Below, piece by piece: positions 20,473 through 30,718 of a DNA stretch of 64,000 bases. The stretch is from contig NZ_CP058349.1 of NCBI RefSeq assembly GCF_013395055.1, forward strand, positions 2,913,501 to 2,977,500. The letters are read 5' to 3'. Each line of letters starts with the position of its first letter. The first letter of the stretch is position 1. The notes beneath the pieces were generated by a model. The model did no database searches, was not told the DNA's origin, and saw only the letters and a program-made list of their open reading frames with translations. The position numbers and the translations under genes were made by a program. The stretch is from Pseudomonas sp. ABC1 (GTDB taxonomy: Bacteria > Pseudomonadota > Gammaproteobacteria > Pseudomonadales > Pseudomonadaceae).

Positions 20473-21321
20473 ATGCCGAACCTTATCCTTGCCGACCTCT
20501 CCAGTGAAATCGAGGCGAATGTCCGCCGAGCCCTGGCAGAGGACGTTGGCCAGGGCGATATCACTGCCCAGCTCATTCCGGCCAATCGCCTGGCGCATGC
20601 GACAGTGATTACCCGCGAGCCTGCGGTGATCAGCGGTACGCGCTGGGTCGATGCGGTCTTTCGCCAGCTCGATGGGCGCGTTGCCGTGCACTGGCTGGTG
20701 GCGGACGGTGAGCGGGTGGCGGCGGACAAGGCGCTGTTCCACCTCGAAGGGCCGGCCCGTGCCCTGCTGACAGGGGAGCGTAGCGCGCTGAATTTCCTGC
20801 AGATGCTGTCGGGCGTGGCGACACGTTGCCGGCATTACGCCGACCAGGTGGAGGGAACGGGCGTCAGGTTGCTGGATACACGCAAGACCATCCCGGGCCT
20901 GCGCCTGGCGCAGAAATACGCTGTGACCTGCGGCGGTTGCCATAACCATCGCATCGGGCTGTATGACGCCTTTCTGATCAAGGAAAACCATATCGCGGCC
21001 TGCGGCGGAATCGCAGCGGCAATCGAGGCGGCGCATCGCATCGCGCCGGGCAAGCCGGTGGAGGTCGAGGTGGAAAGCCTGGATGAACTGGAGCAGGCGC
21101 TGAAGGCCGGGGCGGATATCGTCATGCTCGACGAGTTGAGTCTGGAGGACATGCGCACCGCTGTCGCGCTGACGGCGGGGCGGGCGAAGCTGGAGGCTTC
21201 CGGCGGGGTCAGCGACGAGACACTGCGCCGTGTGGCCGAAACCGGTGTGGACTATATCTCCATCGGCGCACTGACCAAGCATGTGCAGGCCATCGATCTG
21301 TCCATGCGTCTGCGTGACTAG
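20473..21321 (+). CDS. nadC: nicotinate-nucleotide pyrophosphorylase (carboxylating)
   Basis: Quinolinate phosphoribosyltransferase: quinolinate + PRPP to nicotinate mononucleotide + CO2 in de novo NAD synthesis. It has 282 residues. Motifs are AEDVGQGDITAQLIP at the N-terminus, LLTGERSALNFLQMLSGVAT, LLDTRKTIPGLR, AVTCGGCHNHRIGLYDAFLIKENH, VEVEVESLDELEQAL and the closing ASGGVSDETLRRVAETGVDYISIGALTKH. The frame extends upstream, but MPNLILADL at 20473, after GTGGAG, is the family start. Confidence 0.97.
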   Translation: MPNLILADLSSEIEANVRRALAEDVGQGDITAQLIPANRLAHATVITREPAVISGTRWVDAVFRQLDGRVAVHWLVADGERVAADKALFHLEGPARALLTGERSALNFLQMLSGVATRCRHYADQVEGTGVRLLDTRKTIPGLRLAQKYAVTCGGCHNHRIGLYDAFLIKENHIAACGGIAAAIEAAHRIAPGKPVEVEVESLDELEQALKAGADIVMLDELSLEDMRTAVALTAGRAKLEASGGVSDETLRRVAETGVDYISIGALTKHVQAIDLSMRLRD

Positions 21322-21337
21322 ATCGTAGGGGCTGTAG

Positions 21338-21368
21338 CCGTTCAGGTGCGCGTGGCGCACCTGAACGG
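21338..21368. repeat. perfect 14-bp hairpin with REP-like core, between convergent genes
   Basis: CCGTTCAGGTGCGC, loop GTG, GCGCACCTGAACGG. The inner 17 bases (21345-21361) are the same GGTGCGC-N3-GCGCACC palindrome found in the two doublets. Here the arms are lengthened to 14 bp. It lies between nadC and convergent zapG, so it may serve as a bidirectional terminator, although there is no T-tract. Confidence 0.7.
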
Positions 21369-21400
21369 TGGCAGAGCGGCATCAGCCGCTCCTGGGGTGT

Positions 21401-21829
21401 TTACGGACGGCTTTTCAGGCCGAAGTTCTCGTGCAGGGTGCCGGTCGCATCGGCGCTTTTGGGCGCATAGTCCTTTGGTGGCTCGGTGGTCGTGGCGCTC
21501 AGGCGCTCGCGGGGTGCATGGCTTTCGCTGCTGTGCAGCGCGGTCAGCAGGCGCTGGCGGGTCTGTTCGTCGAGGGCCAGGCGGTCGGCGCCTTCGGACA
21601 GGTGGTTCTGGATGTCCTGCTGGGTATTGGTCAGCTTGCGCAGCAGGCTTGCGGTGGTGTTGAAGTGCGTGACCACTTCGCTCTGGTAGGTATCGAAGCG
21701 TTCCTGCAGGTCGTCGACTTTGCGCTGGGCGCCGCTGGGGGCCGCGTAGCGGGCCAGCAGGTAGCCGATGGCGATGCCGACGATCAGGCCGATGATGGGG
21801 AGCAACCAGGTCGCGAGAGTCTGTTCCAC
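21401..21829 (-). CDS. zapG: cell division protein ZapG / YhcB family (DUF1043)
   Basis: A 142-residue inner-membrane protein. One N-terminal transmembrane helix with a Gly-rich face (LLPIIGLIVGIAIGYLLARY) is followed by a coiled coil (about 37-75, AQRKVDDLQERFDTYQSEVV) and a disordered Pro/Thr-rich C-terminus ending LHENFGLKSRP. In E. coli YhcB/ZapG links cell-envelope synthesis and division. Single gene, convergent with nadC and divergent from the alpha/beta hydrolase. Confidence 0.85.
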   Translation of the reverse strand: MEQTLATWLLPIIGLIVGIAIGYLLARYAAPSGAQRKVDDLQERFDTYQSEVVTHFNTTASLLRKLTNTQQDIQNHLSEGADRLALDEQTRQRLLTALHSSESHAPRERLSATTTEPPKDYAPKSADATGTLHENFGLKSRP

Positions 21830-22033
21830 GAGTCCTTCCTCTTATATAAAACGGCTGTGTTGACAGGCCGGCAGTGGTCTTTCGGTGGCCTGTTACGTTA
21901 ACGTCTCGTTCCTGCTCTGTATACCGCGACGAAGGCCTGTGTTGCAGGCTGCCCGTCCGTTCCAGTTCATGTGCCGAGACGGCAATCCGAGTTCAAGACG
22001 AGTCGACCGGCCCCAAGGTCACGGAGTTCCAAG

Positions 22034-22663
22034 TTGCTCAAGCGAGAAACCCCCATTTCGATCGACGGCCCCAGCGGTGTGCTGGAAGGCCTTTATTACG
22101 AGGAGCCGGCCGCGCGCGGCCTGGCGCTGATCTGCCACCCCAATCCGGTCAAGGGTGGCACCATGCTCAACAAGGTCGTCTCGACCTTGCAGCGCACGGC
22201 CCGTGACGCGGGCTACAGCACCCTGCGCTTCAATTACCGTGGCGTCGGTGCCAGTACCGGCGAGCATGACATGCGTTTCGGCGAGGTGGATGACGCCGAG
22301 GCAGCGCTGGGCTGGCTGCGTGCACAGGCGCCCGATCTGCCGGTGGTGTTGCTCGGCTTCTCCTTCGGAGGCTTTGTTGCCGGCGCGCTGTCCGGCCGCG
22401 AGCAGGCCCGGGGCGGTGAGATCGAGCGACTGCTGCTGGTCGCGCCGGCTGCCGCACGCCTGGAGGGCGTGGCGCTGCATGATGGCAGCCAGCTGTCGAT
22501 CATCCAGCCGGCGCAGGACGAAGTGGTCGAGCCGGAAAGTGTCTATGCCTTCTCTGCCGGCCTGTCGCGCCCCCATGATTTGTTGAAAGTGGCAGAATGC
22601 GGCCACTTTTTTCACGGCAAGCTGGTCGAGCTCAAGGAACTGGTCGCACCGCGACTGGCCTGA
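22034..22663 (+). CDS. alpha/beta hydrolase
   Basis: Serine hydrolase-fold protein of 209 residues. Conserved blocks are GLALICHPNPVKGGTMLNKVV (oxyanion-hole HPNP), FNYRGVGASTG, the nucleophile elbow LLGFSFGG (GxSxG) and a catalytic His candidate in AECGHFFHGKL. The Asp/Glu is probably in the IIQPAQDEVVEP block. The frame is open from 21971, but codon use there is poor. I chose a TTG start at 22034, preceded by GGAG 8 bases away, giving MLKRETPISIDGPSG. Substrate unknown. It lies 78 bases before trpS. Confidence 0.82.
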   Translation: MLKRETPISIDGPSGVLEGLYYEEPAARGLALICHPNPVKGGTMLNKVVSTLQRTARDAGYSTLRFNYRGVGASTGEHDMRFGEVDDAEAALGWLRAQAPDLPVVLLGFSFGGFVAGALSGREQARGGEIERLLLVAPAAARLEGVALHDGSQLSIIQPAQDEVVEPESVYAFSAGLSRPHDLLKVAECGHFFHGKLVELKELVAPRLA

Positions 22664-22741
22664 ACACGGTTTGCGCCGGAGCCGCCAGTGCCGCCCCGGT
22701 AACCGGTTTGCCCTTTCTTTGCTTCCCCGGACAGAACTCCC

Positions 22742-24103
22742 ATGACCACGCGAATCCTCACCGGCATCACCACCACCGGTACTCCCCACCTTGGCAACTA
22801 TGCGGGCGCCATTCGCCCGGCGGTGCGCGCCAGTCGTGATGTCAATGCCGATTCCTTCTACTTCCTGGCCGATTACCACGCACTGATCAAGTGTGACGAC
22901 CCGCAGCGCATCCAGCGTTCGCGCCTGGAGATCGCCGCGACCTGGCTGGCCAGCGGCCTCGATCCCGAGCGCGTGACCTTCTACCGCCAGTCGGACATCC
23001 CCGAGATTCCCGAACTGACCTGGCTGCTGACCTGTGTCGCCGGCAAGGGCCTGCTCAACCGTGCCCACGCCTACAAGGCGTCGGTGGACAAGAATGTCGA
23101 AGCCGGCGAAGACCCGGACGCGGGTATCAGCATGGGGCTGTTCAGTTACCCGGTGCTGATGGCGGCGGACATCCTCATGTTCAACGCCCACAAGATCCCG
23201 GTGGGGCGCGACCAGATCCAGCACGTGGAAATGGCGCGGGACATCGCCCAGCGTTTCAACCACCTGTTCGGCAATGGCAAGACGCTGTTCGCCTTGCCCG
23301 AGGCTCTGATCGAGGAAAGTGTCTCGACCCTGCCCGGGCTGGACGGGCGCAAGATGTCCAAGAGCTACGACAACACCATCGCCCTGTTCGGCACGGCGAA
23401 GCAGCTCAAGGACGAGGTGGCGCGTATCGTCACCGACTCCCGCCTGCCCGGCGAGCCGAAGGACCCCGACAGTGCCCACCTGTTCGAGCTGTACCAGGCG
23501 TTCGCCACGCCGGAGCGCAGTGCGGCGTTCCGTGCCGAACTGGTCGACGGACTGGGCTGGGGCGATGCCAAGCAGCGCCTGTTCCAGTTGCTCGACGAGG
23601 AGCTGGCCGAGAAGCGCGAGCACTACCAGGCACTGATTGCCCGTCCGGCCGATCTGGAGGACATCCTGCTGGCTGGCGCGGCCAAGGCGCGTCGTATCGC
23701 CACACCCTTCCTCGGTGAGTTGCGCGAGGCGGTCGGCTTGCGCAGCTTCCGCAGCGAAGCCGCGAGCGAGAAAAAAGCGGCACCGAAGAAGAGCGGCAAG
23801 CGTGCACGCTTCGCCAGTTTCCGCGAGGCCGATGGTGGCTTCCGTTTCCGTTTCTTCTCCGCCGCCGGCGAGGAGTTGCTGCTGTCGCGGCCGTTCAGCG
23901 ATCCGAAGACGATTGGCGCACTCGGCCAGCGTCTGATCGAGCTGGGCGGTGCATCCCTGGATGTGCGTGCTGGCGAGGCGGGTGTCTTCGCCTTGTGGCT
24001 GGACGGCGAGGTGCTTGCCGAGAGCCCGCAACAGGCTGACTCGGTTGCGCTGGAGGCCGCGATACAGAGCCTGCGCGATGCGATCGACGGGCTTGCCGAA
24101 TAG
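22742..24103 (+). CDS. trpS: tryptophan-tRNA ligase with extra C-terminal domain
   Basis: Charges tRNA-Trp. Class I synthetase with the HIGH-like TGTPHLGNYAGA at residues 11-22 and KMSKS in LDGRKMSKSYDNTIALF near residue 205. The catalytic core ends near residue 340, which is where most bacterial TrpS proteins stop. Here 453 residues are encoded. A Lys/Ala linker (EKKAAPKKSGKRARF) is followed by about 95 residues with two strand-rich repeats (FREADGGFRFRFFSAAGEE, then VFALWLDGEVLAESPQQAD). These resemble the YegP/DUF1508 fold. P. aeruginosa TrpS is also long, so this looks like a genus trait. Confidence 0.95.
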   Translation: MTTRILTGITTTGTPHLGNYAGAIRPAVRASRDVNADSFYFLADYHALIKCDDPQRIQRSRLEIAATWLASGLDPERVTFYRQSDIPEIPELTWLLTCVAGKGLLNRAHAYKASVDKNVEAGEDPDAGISMGLFSYPVLMAADILMFNAHKIPVGRDQIQHVEMARDIAQRFNHLFGNGKTLFALPEALIEESVSTLPGLDGRKMSKSYDNTIALFGTAKQLKDEVARIVTDSRLPGEPKDPDSAHLFELYQAFATPERSAAFRAELVDGLGWGDAKQRLFQLLDEELAEKREHYQALIARPADLEDILLAGAAKARRIATPFLGELREAVGLRSFRSEAASEKKAAPKKSGKRARFASFREADGGFRFRFFSAAGEELLLSRPFSDPKTIGALGQRLIELGGASLDVRAGEAGVFALWLDGEVLAESPQQADSVALEAAIQSLRDAIDGLAE

Positions 24104-24182
24104 CCGGCGGAGCGGATTGGACGAGCTTCAGGGGGTATGCATGAACGACTTGAGTGAATTGCCAGGGGCTGGAAGCGCGGAA

Positions 24183-24211
24183 TTGCTAAGCATCGTAGGT
24201 GCGGATAAAGT
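24183..24211 (+). promoter_or_regulatory. candidate sigma-70 promoter of zapE
   Basis: TTGCTA at 24183-24188, 17-bp spacer, TAAAGT at 24206-24211, ending 31 bases before the preferred zapE ATG. It lies inside the in-frame extension of zapE, which has low GC at third codon positions, so this stretch looks regulatory rather than coding. Confidence 0.5.
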
Positions 24212-24242
24212 ATCGGCCCCTTTTTCCAGTCCAGGCCCCGGC

Positions 24243-25337
24243 ATGACACCCCTTGAGCGCTATCAGGCTGACCTGAAACGTCCCGAATTCTTCCATGACG
24301 CCGCGCAGGAAAACGCAGTGCGGCACCTGCAGCGTCTGTACGACGACCTGCTGGCCGATGACCGTGGCGGCAAGGGTTTGTTCGGCAAGCTGTTCTCGAG
24401 CAAGCGCCAGGGACCGGTCAAAGGCCTGTACTTCTGGGGTGGCGTGGGGCGTGGCAAGACCTACCTGGTCGATACCTTCTTCGATGCGCTGCCGTTCGAG
24501 CAGAAGATGCGCACGCACTTCCACCGCTTCATGAAGCGGGTGCACGAGGAAATGAAGACCCTCACCGATGTGAAGAACCCGCTGACCATCATCGGCAAGC
24601 GCTTTGCCGACGAGGCGCGGGTGATCTGCTTCGATGAGTTCTTCGTGTCCGACATCACCGACGCGATGATCCTGGCGACCCTGCTGGAAGAGCTGTTCAA
24701 GAACGGTGTCAGCCTGGTGGCGACCTCCAACATCGTGCCTGACGGCCTCTACAAGGATGGCCTGCAACGGGCGCGCTTCCTGCCGGCCATCGAGTTGCTC
24801 AAGGTGCACACCGAGATCGTCAACGTCGACAGCGGCATCGACTATCGCCTGCGTGCGCTGGAGCAGGCCGAACTGTACTACAGCCCGCTCGGCCCGGAGG
24901 CCGATGCCAGCCTGGAGAAGAGCTTCCGCAGCCTGCTGACGGAAAACTGCGCGATCCGCGAGAACGAAGCGTTGATCGTCGAGAAGCGCGAAATCCTTGC
25001 GCGCAAGGTCGCCAACGATGTGGCTTGGTTCGATTTCCGCGCTTTGTGCGACGGGCCGCGCAGCCAGAACGACTACATCGAGCTGGGCAAGGTCTACGAA
25101 GCGGTGCTGGTGTCCAATGTCGAACAGATGGGGGTGGCCAAGGACGACATGGCGCGCCGCTTCATCAACATGGTCGACGAATTCTACGACCGCCAGGTCA
25201 AGCTGATCCTGTCCGCCGAAGTCGAACTCAAGGACCTGTATGCCGGTGGCCGACTGGAATTCGAATTCCAGCGCACCCTCAGCCGCCTGTTGGAAATGCA
25301 GTCCCACGAATACCTGACGCGCCCGCACAAACCCTGA
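24243..25337 (+). CDS. zapE: cell division protein ZapE (AFG1-like ATPase)
   Basis: AAA-type ATPase of 364 residues. E. coli ZapE acts at the Z-ring during constriction and in ubiquinone metabolism; the eukaryotic homologue is Afg1/LACE1. Walker A is LYFWGGVGRGKTYLVD, Walker B is VICFDEFFVSDITD, then LVATSNIVPDGLYKDGLQR. I chose ATG 24243 (MTPLERYQADLKRPEF), the usual family start. An in-frame ATG at 24141 has a good AGGGGG ribosome site and would add 34 residues, but their codon bias is unlike the rest and a promoter fits there. Confidence 0.92.
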   Translation: MTPLERYQADLKRPEFFHDAAQENAVRHLQRLYDDLLADDRGGKGLFGKLFSSKRQGPVKGLYFWGGVGRGKTYLVDTFFDALPFEQKMRTHFHRFMKRVHEEMKTLTDVKNPLTIIGKRFADEARVICFDEFFVSDITDAMILATLLEELFKNGVSLVATSNIVPDGLYKDGLQRARFLPAIELLKVHTEIVNVDSGIDYRLRALEQAELYYSPLGPEADASLEKSFRSLLTENCAIRENEALIVEKREILARKVANDVAWFDFRALCDGPRSQNDYIELGKVYEAVLVSNVEQMGVAKDDMARRFINMVDEFYDRQVKLILSAEVELKDLYAGGRLEFEFQRTLSRLLEMQSHEYLTRPHKP

Positions 25338-25648
25338 CGGAGCCGGCACGCACGGCTGATTCCGGTGGAACAACAGGTTTCACATTCGCGGTTTCAGCAG
25401 GCGATGTCAGGTATTTTGACGACTGGATACTGGCACTCTGCCTTCGCTCAAGGCATGCTAGGCACCATTCGATGGTCTGCCGTGCTGTAGGGCGGACCGG
25501 TTCATATGCAGCAAGGTGTGTGTTTGTGACCGGTGCACGTGGGCAGCGGACTCGAGGCGGCACAGGGATATGTGCGGATTCTCGGGCCATGACGAAGCCC
25601 CGCTGCCCCTGCTGAGCATTTCGACGCCATTGTTCAGGGACCCGTCGC
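25338..25648. other. intergenic region with no identified feature
   Basis: 311 bp between zapE and the PAS-GGDEF-EAL gene. Frames open here are in poor codon context and match nothing I know. No strong promoter, terminator or repeat stands out. It is less GC-biased than its flanks. Confidence 0.4.
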
Positions 25649-27796
25649 GTGGCCGATAACAATATCTCTTCCCAGCCGACAAACGCCCGCTCCTGGGTCA
25701 TGCGCATGCGTGACTGCGGGTTGGCGGTGATTGCCTGGCTGCCCGCGCCCAGGCGGGCGATCTGGCATCGTCGGACGCTGGGGTTCGCTGCCAGTGCCCT
25801 GGGGGCCATCGAGGAATTGGTGTTGATCAGCGGCCTCGACGGGCGCCTGCGCTACCTCAATCCGCCTGCCCAGGAAATGTTCGGTCTGGACAACGCCGAT
25901 GCGGGTCTCTACCTGTTGCAGGAGCTGCTGCCGGGGCTGGACCCGCGTGCGCTGGATGTCGGCCAGCGCAGCCGCGACCTGGCCCTGGAGCCGCTGCGCA
26001 CTTTGCAGGGGGGCGATGTGCGCTTCTACTCGGTGACGCGGCGGGCGCTGCGCATCGATGACGAGCAGCAGCCTTCAGGCTTCGTCTGGGTGTTGCGCGA
26101 CATCAGCCAGCAACGCAGCGCCGAAAAGGCCCTGCGCATGGCTGCGACGGTGTTCGAGCATTCCACCGCGGCGATCCTGGTGACGGACCCGGGCGGTTCC
26201 ATCGTGCAGGTCAACGATGCCTTCAACCGCATCACCGGTTATCGCGATGAGGAAGTCGTCGGCCAGTTGCCGACCTTCCTCAGTGCCGACAGTCAGCAAG
26301 CCAACCAGATGCACTATGTGCTCATGCAGATCCGTGAGCGCGGCAGTTGGGAGGGCGAGTTCTGGCTCAAGCGCAAGAACGGCGAGGCCTATCCGTGCTG
26401 GGTGGGTATCACCGCTGTGCGGGGCGAAGCGCAGGAGCTGGTCAGCTATGTGTGTTTCTTCAATGACATGAGCGAGCGCAAGGCCAGTGAGCAGCGTATT
26501 CACCGGCTGGCCTACTACGACGCCCTGACCCAACTGCCCAACCGTACCCTGTTCCAGGACCGTCTCTACAACAGCCTGCAGCAGGCTGGGCGCCGCGGGG
26601 ACTGGGTGGTGCTGATGTTCCTCGACCTCGACCGTTTCAAACCCATCAACGACTCCCTGGGGCATGCCGCCGGCGACAGCATGCTCAAGGATGTGGCGGT
26701 CCGGCTGGCGGCCTGTGTCGACGACGATGACACGGTGGCGCGCATGGGCGGGGATGAGTTCACCTTTCTGCTGCGGCCCTGCAGTCAACGTGACGATGCG
26801 TTGCGGCGGGCGATCCGGGTGGCCGAGGATATTCTGTCCTCGATGACCGAGCCTTTCGTGCTGTCCGAGCGTGAGTTCTTCGTTACGGCCAGTATCGGTA
26901 TTGCGTTGAGTCCGCAGGACGGCGCCGAGTCCAGTCAGTTGATGAAGAACGCCGATACGGCGATGTATCACGCCAAGGAGCGGGGCAAGAACAACTTCCA
27001 GTTCTACCAGGCTGAAATGAACGCCAGCGCCCTGGAGCGGCTGGAGCTGGAAAGCGACCTGCGCCATGCCCTGGAGCAGCGTCAGTTCGTGCTGCACTAC
27101 CAGCCACAGTTCACCAGCGATGGCCAGCGACTGACCGGTGCCGAGGCCCTGCTGCGCTGGAACCATCCTCGCCGTGGTCTGGTGCCGCCGGCGGAGTTCA
27201 TCCCGGCTCTGGAAGAACTGGGGCTGGTGGTGGACGTGGGCGACTGGGTGCTCGCCGAGGCCTGCCGGCAGATCGGCAGTTGGCGCGAGATGGGGCTGCA
27301 AGTGCCCAAGGTGGCGGTCAACCTTTCCGCCCGCCAGTTCGCATCGGGCCAGCTCGGGCAGCGTATCGCCACCATCCTCGCCGAAACCGGTTCGGATTCC
27401 TTGAGCCTGGAGCTGGAACTGACCGAAAGCATCCTGATGCAGGATGTCGCGCAGGCCATGCGCTCCTTGACCGAACTCAAGCAGCTTGGCCTTTCGATTG
27501 CCGTGGATGACTTCGGCACCGGCTATTCATCGCTCAACTACCTCAAGCAGTTTCCCATCGACGTGCTGAAGATCGACGGCAGTTTCGTCGACGGCTTGCC
27601 CGAGGGCGAGCAGGATGCACAGATCGCCCGCGCCATCATCGCCATGGCCCACAGCCTGAACATGTCGGTGATCGCCGAAGGCGTGGAAAGCCAGGCACAG
27701 CTGGATTTCCTGCGTTGCCACGGCTGCAATGAGGTGCAGGGCTTCTTCCTCGCGCGGCCGATGTCGGCCGAATGCTTCCAGGCGCTGCTGGGCTGA
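25649..27796 (+). CDS. PAS-PAS-GGDEF-EAL cyclic-di-GMP signalling protein
   Basis: Soluble-looking 715-residue protein. Two PAS folds (about 50-155 and 165-280, the second with RNGEAYPCWVG and a PAC-like CFFNDMSERKASEQ) lead into a GGDEF domain (LAYYDALTQLPNR; MGGDEF at 366-371) and an EAL domain (EAL at 499-501, ELTESILM, DDFGTGYSSL, IAEGVES). Both catalytic signatures are intact, so synthase and phosphodiesterase activity are both possible. The start is a GTG with AGGGA upstream; an internal ATG about 17 codons later is possible. It precedes glyA, as morA does in P. aeruginosa, but MorA there is about twice as long with membrane segments. So this is a shorter relative or a different protein. 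Confidence 0.9.
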   Translation: MADNNISSQPTNARSWVMRMRDCGLAVIAWLPAPRRAIWHRRTLGFAASALGAIEELVLISGLDGRLRYLNPPAQEMFGLDNADAGLYLLQELLPGLDPRALDVGQRSRDLALEPLRTLQGGDVRFYSVTRRALRIDDEQQPSGFVWVLRDISQQRSAEKALRMAATVFEHSTAAILVTDPGGSIVQVNDAFNRITGYRDEEVVGQLPTFLSADSQQANQMHYVLMQIRERGSWEGEFWLKRKNGEAYPCWVGITAVRGEAQELVSYVCFFNDMSERKASEQRIHRLAYYDALTQLPNRTLFQDRLYNSLQQAGRRGDWVVLMFLDLDRFKPINDSLGHAAGDSMLKDVAVRLAACVDDDDTVARMGGDEFTFLLRPCSQRDDALRRAIRVAEDILSSMTEPFVLSEREFFVTASIGIALSPQDGAESSQLMKNADTAMYHAKERGKNNFQFYQAEMNASALERLELESDLRHALEQRQFVLHYQPQFTSDGQRLTGAEALLRWNHPRRGLVPPAEFIPALEELGLVVDVGDWVLAEACRQIGSWREMGLQVPKVAVNLSARQFASGQLGQRIATILAETGSDSLSLELELTESILMQDVAQAMRSLTELKQLGLSIAVDDFGTGYSSLNYLKQFPIDVLKIDGSFVDGLPEGEQDAQIARAIIAMAHSLNMSVIAEGVESQAQLDFLRCHGCNEVQGFFLARPMSAECFQALLG

Positions 27797-27925
27797 AAGG
27801 GGAGGCGTCTCCAGCGTGAAGTCGCTTCTACTTGTCCATGATCACCGTTCAATATCCGCATCAGGGTGAATCAGGTAGAATCCGCAGCTTATTTTCCAAT
27901 GCCGCTGATTTCCTAGGGGACCACC

Positions 27926-29179
<1,254 letters not shown>

Positions 29180-29199
29180 GCGTAGCCTGAGCTGAAATG

Positions 29200-29227
29200 A
29201 AAAACCCGGCCTTCGCGCCGGGTTTTT
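29200..29227. terminator. bidirectional intrinsic terminator, glyA/radA
   Basis: AAAACCCGGC, loop CTTCGC, GCCGGGTTTT followed by T, with a matching A-run on the other side. It serves convergent glyA and radA. Confidence 0.92.
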
Positions 29228-29263
29228 CATGCCTGTCATTCACGCTGGTCGGTGCATTGGCCG

Positions 29264-30625
29264 TTATTCGAACAGCGCATCCAGCGCCTGTTCCAGGCGT
29301 GTCACCGGGATGATGCGCAAACCCGCCGGAGCTTCCTTGGGAGCGTTGCCCTTGGGGATGATGGCGCGCTTGAAGCCGTGCTTGGCGGCTTCCTTGAGGC
29401 GTTCCTGGCCGCTGGGCACCGGGCGGATCTCGCCGGACAGGCCGACTTCGCCGAACACCAGCAGGTCGTTGTCCAGCGGGCGGTTGCGCAGGCTGGAGAT
29501 GACTGCCGCCATCAGCGCCAGGTCGGCAGCGGTTTCCAGCACCTTGACCCCGCCAACCACGTTGAGGAACACGTCCTGATCATAGGTCGGAATGCCGCCA
29601 TGGCGGTGCAGCACGGCCAGCAGCATGGCCAGGCGGTTCTGATCCAGGCCCAGGGTGACGCGACGCGGGTTGGCCAGGTGGCTGGTGTCCACCAGTGCCT
29701 GCACTTCCACCAGCATCGGCCGGGTGCCTTCCCAGGTGGCCATCACCACGCTGCCGGGTACCGCTTCCTGGGCGCGGGTGAGGAAGATCGCCGAGGGGTT
29801 GGTGACCTCCTTGAGGCCCTTGTCGGTCATGCCGAACACGCCCAGCTCGTTGACCGCGCCGAAGCGGTTCTTCACCGCCCGCAGCAGGCGCAGGCGGCCG
29901 TCCGACTCGCCCTCGAAATACAGCACGGTGTCGACCATGTGCTCCAGCACCCGTGGCCCGGCCAGGGCGCCTTCCTTGGTGACGTGGCCGACCAGGAAGA
30001 TCGCTGTACCGCTCTGCTTGGCGAAGCGCACCAGCAGCGCCGCGCTCTCGCGCACCTGGGCGACGCCGCCGGGGGCCGACTGGAGTTGTTCGGTGAAGAT
30101 GGTCTGGATCGAGTCGATCACCATCACCTTGGGTTTTTCCTGGCGGGCGGTGGCGATGATCGACTCGATGCAGGTTTCGGTCATCACCTTGAGCTTGTCC
30201 TGCGGCAGGTCCAGGCGCCGGGCGCGCATCGCCACCTGCTGCTGGGATTCCTCGCCGGTGACGTAGAGCGCCGGGAAGCGCTGGGCGATATTGCACAGCG
30301 TCTGCAGCAGGATGGTCGACTTGCCGATGCCGGGGTCGCCGCCGATCAGTACCACCGAGCCGTCCACCAGGCCGCCGCCGAGCACGCGGTCGAGCTCGCC
30401 GGAGGCGGTGGAGAAACGGGGGATTTCCTCGACGCTGACTTCGGCCAGGGTCTTGATATTGGCCTTGTCGCCAGTCCAGCTGCTACGTCCGGAGGAGGGT
30501 GCGGCACCGTCTATGACGGTTTCCACCAGGGTGTTCCAGGCGCCGCAATCGGCGCATTGCCCGGCCCATTTGGGGAAGGTGGAGCCGCACTCGGTGCAGC
30601 CGTACATGCGCTTGGCCTTGGCCAT
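29264..30625 (-). CDS. radA: DNA repair protein RadA (Sms)
   Basis: RecA-like DnaB-family helicase that drives branch migration of recombination intermediates. It has 453 residues. The N-terminal zinc finger uses C10, C13, C24, C27 (YGCTECG, GQCADCG). Walker A is GDPGIGKST at 96-104. The RadA-specific KNRFG motif is in LRAVKNRFGAVNELGVF, and the C-terminal Lon-protease-like domain contains DQDVFLNVVGGVKV and FGEVGLSGEIRPV. Confidence 0.97.
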   Translation of the reverse strand: MAKAKRMYGCTECGSTFPKWAGQCADCGAWNTLVETVIDGAAPSSGRSSWTGDKANIKTLAEVSVEEIPRFSTASGELDRVLGGGLVDGSVVLIGGDPGIGKSTILLQTLCNIAQRFPALYVTGEESQQQVAMRARRLDLPQDKLKVMTETCIESIIATARQEKPKVMVIDSIQTIFTEQLQSAPGGVAQVRESAALLVRFAKQSGTAIFLVGHVTKEGALAGPRVLEHMVDTVLYFEGESDGRLRLLRAVKNRFGAVNELGVFGMTDKGLKEVTNPSAIFLTRAQEAVPGSVVMATWEGTRPMLVEVQALVDTSHLANPRRVTLGLDQNRLAMLLAVLHRHGGIPTYDQDVFLNVVGGVKVLETAADLALMAAVISSLRNRPLDNDLLVFGEVGLSGEIRPVPSGQERLKEAAKHGFKRAIIPKGNAPKEAPAGLRIIPVTRLEQALDALFE

Positions 30626-30718
30626 GGTGACGCCTCGTCGGTGGAGGAGGCGGCATGATAACGGCCATGGCGGCGCTTGGCCAAAGCGGCGCGCTCGTGC
30701 TTGGGCGTGTCGGCGTTC

